Shown here: in pieces, positions 24,529 to 31,463 of the stretch | Numbering within the stretch: the stretch's first letter is position 1 | How the letters are laid out: each line of letters opens with the position of its first letter | Assembly (NCBI GenBank): GCA_014237715.1 | Contig: JAAZZG010000002.1 | Coordinates: 1 to 64,000, forward strand | Reading direction: 5' to 3' | DNA from: Acidimicrobiales bacterium | Lineage (GTDB): Bacteria; Actinomycetota; Acidimicrobiia; Acidimicrobiales; MedAcidi-G1 | DNA length: 64,000 nucleotides | The notes under the pieces: generated by a model | Seen by the model: the letters and a program-made list of their open reading frames with translations, nothing else | Databases searched by the model: none | Told to the model about the DNA's origin: nothing | Program-made: the position numbers and the translations under genes

Positions 24529-24560
24529 GACCCGGCGCCCGCCCCACCAGATACCAGACC

Positions 24561-26663
24561 ATGGCCGACCCCGCTGGACACCCCGAAAAGCATCTCGTCG
24601 TCTTCACGCCGTCCGGGCTACGCGGATCGGTTCACGGAGGCACCTCGGTACTGGACGCCGCCCGACAACTGGGCGTCGACCTCGATTCGGTGTGCGGGGG
24701 CCGGGGCATCTGCGGCCGCTGCCAGGTGATGCCCACGTTTGGCGAGTTCGCCAAACACGGGATTACCGCCAACCCGGACCACGTCTCGGACCGGAGCCCC
24801 ACCGAAGCCGACTACCGGGGCCGGCGGCCTCTGGTCGATGGCCAACGCCTAGGTTGCGCGGCCACGATCTGCGGCGACCTGGTGGTCGACATCCCGGCCG
24901 AAAGTCAGGTCCACCGCCAGGTGATCCGCAAGGAGGTCGACGTGGGCGATCTGGCACTCGACCCGGTTCTGGTCCTGCGTCTCGTGGAGGTAGCCGAACC
25001 CACACTGGACGAGTCGATCGGCGAAATCCAGCGCCTTGTCGATTCACTGGCCACCCAGTGGGACCTCCATGACCTGGCGGTCGCCAACGATCAGGTGGCC
25101 GACGTGCAGCGGGCTCTCGCCGCCGGGAACCGCACGGTCACCGTGGCCATCCGGGACGGTCGCCAGGTAGTGGCCATCTGGCCCGGTCTCCGGGACCGGG
25201 CGTTGGGCATCGCTGTGGATGTCGGATCGACGACCATTGCCGGCCACCTCTGCGATCTAGCCACCGGGTCAGTGCTGGCCACCGCAGGGACCATGAACCC
25301 ACAGATCCGCTTCGGCGAGGACCTGATGAGCCGGATCTCCTACGTGATGATGAACCCGGGCAGTGAGGTCGAACTGACCGACGCGGTGCGCTCCGCCCTT
25401 GATGACCTCGTGGGCAACCTCGTCGGACAGGCAGATGCCACACGTGACGAAGTGCTGGAACTGGTGCTGGTCGGTAATCCGGTCATGCACCACCTGTTCC
25501 TGGGCTACGACCCCACACCACTGGGCGGGGCTCCGTTCGCCCTGGCCGTCGACGGGCCGCTCGACCTACCGGTGTCCTCCCTGGACATCGAAGCGCACCC
25601 AGCGGCCCGCGCCCACGTGCTGCCCTGCATCGCCGGCCACGTGGGCGCCGACACGGCAGCCGTCGTCCTGTCCACCGGCCTCGGACAGACAGCCGAACTA
25701 GAAGCCGGCGACCAGCCGACCCCTCCGTCTCCGGACCGCGAGCAGGTCCGACTGGTGGTCGACGTGGGCACCAACGCCGAGATCGTGCTGGCCGGCCGTG
25801 GACGGGTCCTCGCCGCGTCCAGTCCGACCGGCCCGGCCTTCGAGGGCGCCCAGGTCAGTGCCGGCCAGCGAGCCACACCCGGCGCTATTGAACGGGTCCG
25901 GATCGACCCGACAACCGGCGAGCCCCGCTTTCGCATCATCGGCGTCGAGCCGTGGTCCGACGAGGACGGCTTCACCAAGGCTGCAATAGGCACCGGGGTG
26001 ACCGGCATCTGTGGCTCCGGGATCATCGAGGTGGTCGCCGAACTCTGGCTCGCCAACCTCATGGACACCAACGGGGTGATCGGCGGAGCCGACACCAGGC
26101 CGTCAACGCGTATCGAACCCGACGGTCGGACCTTCTCCTACGTGCTGTTCGACCCCACCGAGCTGGGCCTCGACGGCGAGCGCCTGCTGGTCACCCAGAA
26201 CGACATCCGGGCCATCCAGTTAGCCAAGGCCGCGCTGTACGCCGGCATCCGGCTGCTCATGGATCACCTCGAGATCGACACCATTGACGAGATCGGCCTG
26301 GCGGGCGCCTTCGGCAGCCACATCGACACCATCCACGCCACCGTGCTGGGCCTGGTCCCGGACTGCGATCCCGACCGGGTCACCAGCGTCGGAAACGCTG
26401 CGGGCGCCGGGGCGACCATCGCCCTTTTGTCCGGTTCGGCCCGCCAATCGATCATCGAGGTGGTCGACCGCATCGAGAAGATCGAAACGGCCCTCGAGCC
26501 GGCGTTCCAGGACCACTTCGTGGATGCCATGGCCATCCCCCACCGGACCGCCGAGTACCCCTGTCTTTCGACACGGATCACGCTCCCTGAACGGTCCACC
26601 GCTTCGGCGGTTGGCTCGGAGCGCTCCGGTCGGCGACGTCGTCGCAACGGAGCCGCAAGATGA
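24561..26663 (+). CDS. RACo-type reductive activator of corrinoid protein (2Fe-2S + ASKHA)
   Basis: This protein of about 700 residues would use ATP to re-reduce corrinoid that has slipped to Co(II). The N-terminal ferredoxin domain binds [2Fe-2S] through Cys45, Cys51, Cys54 and Cys99. After a linker the ASKHA ATPase begins (LGIAVDVGSTTIAGHLCDL), with LVVDVGTNAEIVLAG, ITGICGSGIIEVVAEL-like and IGLAGAFGSHID blocks. The frame is open from 24270, but ATG 24561 fits the ferredoxin domain boundary. A reactivator is expected if the operon performs corrinoid-dependent transfer under oxic or microoxic conditions. Its stop overlaps the start of a small membrane protein gene. Confidence 0.9.
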   Translation: MADPAGHPEKHLVVFTPSGLRGSVHGGTSVLDAARQLGVDLDSVCGGRGICGRCQVMPTFGEFAKHGITANPDHVSDRSPTEADYRGRRPLVDGQRLGCAATICGDLVVDIPAESQVHRQVIRKEVDVGDLALDPVLVLRLVEVAEPTLDESIGEIQRLVDSLATQWDLHDLAVANDQVADVQRALAAGNRTVTVAIRDGRQVVAIWPGLRDRALGIAVDVGSTTIAGHLCDLATGSVLATAGTMNPQIRFGEDLMSRISYVMMNPGSEVELTDAVRSALDDLVGNLVGQADATRDEVLELVLVGNPVMHHLFLGYDPTPLGGAPFALAVDGPLDLPVSSLDIEAHPAARAHVLPCIAGHVGADTAAVVLSTGLGQTAELEAGDQPTPPSPDREQVRLVVDVGTNAEIVLAGRGRVLAASSPTGPAFEGAQVSAGQRATPGAIERVRIDPTTGEPRFRIIGVEPWSDEDGFTKAAIGTGVTGICGSGIIEVVAELWLANLMDTNGVIGGADTRPSTRIEPDGRTFSYVLFDPTELGLDGERLLVTQNDIRAIQLAKAALYAGIRLLMDHLEIDTIDEIGLAGAFGSHIDTIHATVLGLVPDCDPDRVTSVGNAAGAGATIALLSGSARQSIIEVVDRIEKIETALEPAFQDHFVDAMAIPHRTAEYPCLSTRITLPERSTASAVGSERSGRRRRRNGAAR

Positions 26664-26869
26664 GCAGTCACAATCGATGGTTGAGAACATGGTCAAGGAC
26701 CGTCGGTATGCCTTTGGGCGTAACCGACGATGACAAACCAGAGTTTCTGCCAATAACCCAAACAAGCGTAAAACGGGCACTGGGTTTTCGAACATTTTGG
26801 ATAGTGATGCATATCGTCACATGCCTTTTTATTATCGCCGCGGCGGGGCGGACTTTAGAGATTTGGTAG
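26660..26869 (+). CDS. small single-pass membrane protein, unknown function
   Basis: This 69-aa ORF starts in the stop of the RACo gene (ATGA overlap) and ends 25 bases before the MttB-like gene. The first 40 residues are hydrophilic and basic. Residues about 44-62 (TFWIVMHIVTCLFIIAAAG) form one strong transmembrane helix, and the C terminus is short. Hand counting gives about 48% GC over 26701-26880, against roughly 70% nearby. Its conserved operon position and coupling suggest a real gene. It could anchor the methyltransferase complex at the membrane or supply electrons locally; both ideas are inference. Confidence 0.62.
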   Translation: MSSHNRWLRTWSRTVGMPLGVTDDDKPEFLPITQTSVKRALGFRTFWIVMHIVTCLFIIAAAGRTLEIW

Positions 26870-26894
26870 CACCATCAATCGAGGAAGACACCCC

Positions 26895-28496
26895 ATGACC
26901 GATCCGAACAACGAGAACGTCGTGGCCGCGGCCAGCGGCACGGCCGAAGGCTTTGAGGCACCAGTCCGCAGCGGCCGACGTAGCGGTGGCCGGGCCGCCC
27001 GCCAAGCCGCCCGTTCCGAGGCGACGACCGAAACCCGGGCCTACCTCACCCGCACCATGGCGCCGTTCGAGGTGCTGTCGACCGAGGGCCTCGAGACCAT
27101 CGAGCACGCTGCCGACACCATCCTGGAGGAGATCGGGATCGACTTCCGCGACTATCCGACGGCGTTGACCCTCATGGCCGACGCGGGAGCCGACGTGGAG
27201 GGCGAACGGGTCCGCTTCCCCCGCGGGATGTGCCGCCAGATCATCCAGGCCTCAGCTCCGTCCACCTACACCCAGCACGGCCGCAACCCGGCCCGCAACG
27301 TCCAGGTGGGCGGCAACGCCACCGTGCTAGCCCCGGCCTACGGCTCGCCGTTCGTCCACGACCTCGACGAGGGGCGTCGCTACGCCACCATCGGGGACTT
27401 CCAGAACTTCGTGAAGCTGGCCTACCTCCACCCGGGGCTGCACCACTCAGGCGGGACCATCGTCGAGCCGGTGGATATCTCGGTGTCCAAGCGGCATCTC
27501 GACATGGTGTATTCGCACCTCAAGTACAGCGACAAGCCATTCATGGGATCGGTGACGGCTGCCGAGCGTGCCCAGGACTCCATTGACCTGGCCAGCTTCG
27601 TGTTCGGGACCGACTTCGTCCAGCAGAACACCGTGATGACGAGCCTCATCAACGCCTCGTCTCCCATGTCATGGGACGCCACCATGCTCGGGTCCGCCGA
27701 GGCCTACGCCCGATCCAATCAGGCCTCGGTGATCAGCCCGTTCATCCTGGCCGGGGCCATGGCCCCGGTGACCGTGGCAGGCGTTGCCGCCCAGACTCTG
27801 GCCGAGGCGTTGGCCGGCATGACGTTCGTGCAGCTGGTCAACCCGGGTGCCCCGGTGGTCTTCGGATCGTTCGCCAGCTCCATGTCGATGCAGACCGGAG
27901 CCCCGACGTTCGGAACCCCCGAGCCGGCCCTCGTGCTCTACACAGTGGCCGCCCTGGCCCGCCGCCTCGGAGTGCCCTTCCGCTCGGGTGGCAACCTCTG
28001 CGGCTCCAAGGTGCCCGATGCCCAGGCAGCCAGCGAGTCGATGTCGACATTCATCCCGTCGCTGATGGGGGGCGTGAACTTCATGCTCCACTCGGCGGGC
28101 TGGTTGGAGGGAGGCCTCACCATGGGCTACGAAAAGTTCATCATCGACGCTGACCAGTGCAATCTGGCCGCCACATTCGTCAAGGGAGTGGACCTGTCCG
28201 ACAACGGTCTGGCCATGGACGCCATCCGCGAGGTCGGACCAGGACAGCACTTCCTCGGCACCGCCCACACCCTGGCCAACTTCGAGACAGCATTCGCCCG
28301 CTCCGACGTGGCCAACAACGACTCCTTCGAGCAGTGGGAGGAGGACGGCAGCCTGGATGCCGCCCAGCGGGCCAACGGCATCTGGAAGAAGATGCTGGAC
28401 GGCTACGAGGCACCTCCACTGGACGAGGCGGCCGACGAAGCCATGCTCGATTTCATGGCCCGCCGCAAGGAGGTCATTCCCGACGAGTTCGGGTGA
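26895..28496 (+). CDS. mtgB: MttB-superfamily methylamine:corrinoid methyltransferase, non-pyrrolysine (glycine betaine type likely)
   Basis: This 533-aa protein belongs to the trimethylamine methyltransferase family (RAYLTRTMAPFEVLSTEGLETIEHAADTIL at the N terminus; GTIVEPVDISVSKRHLDMVY; AGAMAPVTVAGVAAQTLAEAL; QTGAPTFGTPEPAL). The frame is complete without an in-frame TAG, so it is a non-pyrrolysine member like the glycine betaine methyltransferase MtgB. It is expected to move one N-methyl group from a quaternary amine to the corrinoid protein. The adjacent carnitine-to-betaine genes favour glycine betaine, with proline betaine, carnitine or gamma-butyrobetaine as alternatives. An N-terminal extension of about 45 residues is Ala/Arg/Gly-rich. 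GAGGAAG precedes the ATG. Confidence 0.9.
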   Translation: MTDPNNENVVAAASGTAEGFEAPVRSGRRSGGRAARQAARSEATTETRAYLTRTMAPFEVLSTEGLETIEHAADTILEEIGIDFRDYPTALTLMADAGADVEGERVRFPRGMCRQIIQASAPSTYTQHGRNPARNVQVGGNATVLAPAYGSPFVHDLDEGRRYATIGDFQNFVKLAYLHPGLHHSGGTIVEPVDISVSKRHLDMVYSHLKYSDKPFMGSVTAAERAQDSIDLASFVFGTDFVQQNTVMTSLINASSPMSWDATMLGSAEAYARSNQASVISPFILAGAMAPVTVAGVAAQTLAEALAGMTFVQLVNPGAPVVFGSFASSMSMQTGAPTFGTPEPALVLYTVAALARRLGVPFRSGGNLCGSKVPDAQAASESMSTFIPSLMGGVNFMLHSAGWLEGGLTMGYEKFIIDADQCNLAATFVKGVDLSDNGLAMDAIREVGPGQHFLGTAHTLANFETAFARSDVANNDSFEQWEEDGSLDAAQRANGIWKKMLDGYEAPPLDEAADEAMLDFMARRKEVIPDEFG

Positions 28497-28507
28497 TCGA
28501 ACTCGTC
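28482..28507 (+). terminator. 10-bp hairpin spanning the mttB-like stop codon
   Basis: GACGAGTTCG (28482-28491) pairs perfectly with CGAACTCGTC (28498-28507) around a 6-base loop that contains the TGA stop. It is the strongest hairpin at an operon end in this window. No T-run follows, so it may instead stabilise the transcript. The formate-THF ligase gene begins about 180 bases later. Confidence 0.55.
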
Positions 28508-28685
28508 ACACCACCCAGCAAACAGTTTTCCTCTGGTTGGTGTCTCTTTCCACTCAGTACACCTGACCCTCGCCTCTGGCTACAATCCCCGAGGCTGTGG
28601 ATGACCCGCTCGTCGTCTACCCCACCCCAGCACAGATCTACCTTCGCGACCCCTAAGACAACCCTTGAACCGGAGAACCAGAACA

Positions 28686-30383
28686 ATGTCGTTCCCCTCT
28701 GACCTCGAAATTGCCCGCGGCGCCACCCTGCGTCCCCTCACCGACATCGCCGCCGAATCCGGCATCCCCGCCGACTGCCTCGAGCAGTACGGCGAAGGTG
28801 CCGCCAAGATCAAGTTGGAAGCCATCGGTCGGATGGCCGACCGCCCCAAAGCCAAGTACGTGGTGGTCTCGGCCATCACTCCCACACCGCTCGGCGAGGG
28901 CAAGACCACAACCACCGTCGGCCTTGGCCAGGGCTTCAGCCACGTCGGCAAGAAGGCCACGATCGCCATCCGCCAGCCTTCGATGGGCCCGACCTTCGGG
29001 ATCAAAGGTGGCGCAGCAGGTGGCGGCTACAGCCAGGTCGTGCCGATGGAACTGTTCAACCTCCACCTGACCGGCGACATGCATGCGGTCACCGCGGCCC
29101 ACAACATGTGCTCGGCCATGCTTGACGCCCACCTGTTCCACGGCAACGAACTGGGCCTGGACATGCACAACATCACGTGGCGCCGGGTCATGGACATCAA
29201 CGAGCGGGCCCTTCGCAACATCGTGGTCGGTCTCGGTGGCCGCCTCGACGGCGTGCCCCGCGAGACGGGCTTCGACATCACCGCTGCATCGGAGGTCATG
29301 GCCGCCCTGGCGCTGTGCACCTCGCTGGCCGACCTGCGGGCCCGTATGGGTCGCATCGTCGTGGGCTACGACAAGGCCGGCACCCCGATCACCGCCGAGG
29401 ACCTCGGCGTGGCCGGCTCCATGACGGTGATCCTCAAGGAGGCCATCAAGCCAAACCTCATGCAGACCCTCGAGGGCACCCCAGCGCTCGTCCACTGCGG
29501 TCCGTTCGGCAACATCGCCACCGGCAACTCTTCGATCATCGCCGACCAGATCGGCATCCACACCGGCGACTACCTCCTCACCGAGGCTGGCTTCGGCGCC
29601 GACATGGGCGCCGAGCGCTTCTTCAACATCAAGTGTCGCTACTCGGGCATCGCCCCGGATGCCGCCGTGCTGGTGGCCACCGTGCGAGGCCTCAAGGCCC
29701 ACTCCGGCAACCACAAGATCGTGGCCGGTCGGCCCCTGCCCGAGGCGTTGCTGGCCGAGAACCCCGACGAGGTCCACCAGGGCGGTGACAACCTTCGTAA
29801 GCAACTGGAGAACATGCAGGTCCACGGGGTGTCCCCGGTGGTGGCCATAAACGTGTTCCCCGGTGACCATGACGCAGACATCGCGGCCATCGGTGAGATC
29901 GCCGACGAGTTCAATGCCCGCTCGGCAGTGACCACCCACTTCGCCGACGGCGGCTCAGGGGCTGCCGAGCTGGCCGAGGCAGTAGCCGAGGCGGCTGACG
30001 AGCCCAGCGAGTTCAAGGTGCTCTACCCCGACGAAATGTCGCTGCGGGACAAGATCCGGACGGTGGCCGACAAGGTGTACGGCGCCGACGGCGTGGACTT
30101 CTCGCCGCAAGCCAACAAGCAGATCGACTCGTATGAGGCCAACGGCTTCGGGAACCTGCCGGTGTGCATTGCCAAGACCCACCTCTCAATCAGCTCCAAC
30201 GCGGCACTAAAGGGCGCCCCGACCGGCTGGACGCTTCCCGTCCGAGAAGTCCGGGCCTCGGTGGGCGCAGGGTTCGTGTACCCGATCTGCGGCGACATGC
30301 GTACGATGCCCGGACTCGGCGCGCAGCCGGGGGCCATGGGGATCGACATCGACGAGGACGGCGAGATCGTCGGCCTCAGCTAA
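28686..30383 (+). CDS. fhs: formate-tetrahydrofolate ligase
   Basis: This 565-aa enzyme interconverts formate, THF and ATP with 10-formyl-THF. The ATP-site motif TPLGEGKTTTTVGL lies near residue 67. The substrate blocks GPTFGIKGGAAGGGYSQVVPM and MHAVTAAHNM and the C-terminal MRTMPGLG segment are all present. ATG 28686 follows GGAGAA. In this setting it probably runs towards formate and ATP, feeding the formate dehydrogenase at the left of the window. A separate promoter is likely in the 190-base gap after the MttB-like gene. Confidence 0.96.
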   Translation: MSFPSDLEIARGATLRPLTDIAAESGIPADCLEQYGEGAAKIKLEAIGRMADRPKAKYVVVSAITPTPLGEGKTTTTVGLGQGFSHVGKKATIAIRQPSMGPTFGIKGGAAGGGYSQVVPMELFNLHLTGDMHAVTAAHNMCSAMLDAHLFHGNELGLDMHNITWRRVMDINERALRNIVVGLGGRLDGVPRETGFDITAASEVMAALALCTSLADLRARMGRIVVGYDKAGTPITAEDLGVAGSMTVILKEAIKPNLMQTLEGTPALVHCGPFGNIATGNSSIIADQIGIHTGDYLLTEAGFGADMGAERFFNIKCRYSGIAPDAAVLVATVRGLKAHSGNHKIVAGRPLPEALLAENPDEVHQGGDNLRKQLENMQVHGVSPVVAINVFPGDHDADIAAIGEIADEFNARSAVTTHFADGGSGAAELAEAVAEAADEPSEFKVLYPDEMSLRDKIRTVADKVYGADGVDFSPQANKQIDSYEANGFGNLPVCIAKTHLSISSNAALKGAPTGWTLPVREVRASVGAGFVYPICGDMRTMPGLGAQPGAMGIDIDEDGEIVGLS

Positions 30384-30403
30384 GCCCCGGCCAGTACCAG
30401 CAA

Positions 30404-30421
30404 TACCGGCGTCAGCCGGTA
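30404..30421 (+). terminator. 7-bp hairpin between fhs and metF
   Basis: TACCGGC-GTCA-GCCGGTA is a perfect stem-loop 20 bases after the fhs stop and 62 bases before the next start. It may be a weak terminator or an intercistronic stabilising structure. Confidence 0.45.
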
Positions 30422-30483
30422 CCAGTCCAGATCAGCAGCGGGCGGCCTCGGCCGTCCCAGGCATTGCACAGGAGGGCGGGAGC

Positions 30484-31374
30484 GTGGCCACCCGACCCCG
30501 GACCAGACGGTCCAGAATCATCCAGCCCAGAACTGACCGGGCCATTCAGCGATCCCTGCTCGAGGGGATGACCTATGAGCTCATCCCTCTGAAGAATCTG
30601 GCCGACCAGAGCGCCCACCTACCGGACGGGGCAACCGTGTCGGTGACCTGCTCGCCGGCCAAGACCATCGACGACACCCTCGATCTGTGCGCCGGGTACG
30701 CCGAGAAGGGCTTCACCGTCATCCCGCACTTCGCTGCCCGGATGGTCGAGAGTGAGGACCACGTCGGACGGATCGTCGAACGGGTGAACGCCATCGGCAT
30801 CCGGAAGGTCTTCTGCATCGGTGGCGACGCCGACCCGCGCGGACCCTTCGCCGACGCCGCCGGCTTCCTCCGGTCGTTCCTGGACCGCCGGCCCGAGATC
30901 GACGTGGTGGGCATCGGCTCCTACCCCGACGGTCATTCCACCATTCCGGATCAGGCCCTCGCCGATGCTCTTGTCGAGAAGCAAGAACTGATCCGCGAGG
31001 CCGGGCTGGAAGGCTACATGGCAACCCAGATGTGCTTCGATGCCCAGACCATCGGAACCTGGCTGGCCGGTCAGCGGGTGGCCGGTGTGGACCTGCCGTG
31101 CCATCTCGGCGTACCGGGAGCCGTGGACCGCACCAAGCTGTTGACCATCTCGATCCGTCTGGGTATCGGCCACTCGGTCCGGTACCTGAAGAAGAACAAG
31201 ACGTCGGTCATCCGGCTGCTGTCACCCGGCGGCTACAACCCCAACAAGATCATCGCCCCGCTGTCGGGTCGGGCCAACGAGTTGGGCATCGCCGGCATCC
31301 ACTGCTTCACCTTCAACGCGGTGGACACCACGGAGAACTGGCGGCAGAAGTCCCTGAGAAAGCTCGCCACCTGA
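30484..31374 (+). CDS. metF: methylenetetrahydrofolate reductase family protein
   Basis: This 296-aa protein resembles MetF (flavin TIM barrel): VSVTCSPAKTIDDTLDLC, VIPHFAARMVESEDHV, IRKVFCIGGDADPRGPFADA, IGSYPDGHSTI, ATQMCFDAQTIGTWL and GIHCFTFNAVDTTENWR. It would oxidise the methyl-THF made by the corrinoid system to methylene-THF, the reverse of its usual biosynthetic direction. The GTG start has GGAGGGCGGG upstream. The N-terminal 20 residues are basic and not part of the fold; an internal Met at 30568 is an alternative start. Confidence 0.85.
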   Translation: MATRPRTRRSRIIQPRTDRAIQRSLLEGMTYELIPLKNLADQSAHLPDGATVSVTCSPAKTIDDTLDLCAGYAEKGFTVIPHFAARMVESEDHVGRIVERVNAIGIRKVFCIGGDADPRGPFADAAGFLRSFLDRRPEIDVVGIGSYPDGHSTIPDQALADALVEKQELIREAGLEGYMATQMCFDAQTIGTWLAGQRVAGVDLPCHLGVPGAVDRTKLLTISIRLGIGHSVRYLKKNKTSVIRLLSPGGYNPNKIIAPLSGRANELGIAGIHCFTFNAVDTTENWRQKSLRKLAT

Positions 31375-31381
31375 GTACGCC

Positions 31382-31399
31382 GGCCCGTGTCAGCGGGCC
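31382..31399 (+). terminator. hairpin after metF
   Basis: GGCCCG-TGTCAG-CGGGCC is a perfect 6-bp stem 7 bases after the metF stop. It suggests that the fhs-metF unit ends here and the following flavoenzyme has its own promoter. Confidence 0.45.
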
Positions 31400-31448
31400 T
31401 GGAAGGGTTGATGCGGTTGGCCCGGCGGCCCATCCTCGGGCAGGATCC

Positions 31449-31463
31449 CTGACGTGCCGTCAG
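31449..31463. promoter_or_regulatory. second copy of the CTGACG-TGC-CGTCAG operator-like palindrome
   Basis: This 15-base inverted repeat has the same sequence as the core at 19892-19906. It includes the GTG start codon of the DgcA-like gene at its centre. There is no clear ribosome site upstream, so the mRNA may be leaderless and repression would act at the transcription start. Confidence 0.6.

Noticed and set aside
26895-28496. Pyrrolysine (amber) codon in the MttB-like gene
   Set aside because: The frame has no internal TAG, so this is a non-pyrrolysine family member.
28653-29939. 428-codon minus-strand ORF opposite fhs
   Set aside because: Shadow of formate-THF ligase, with no motif of its own.
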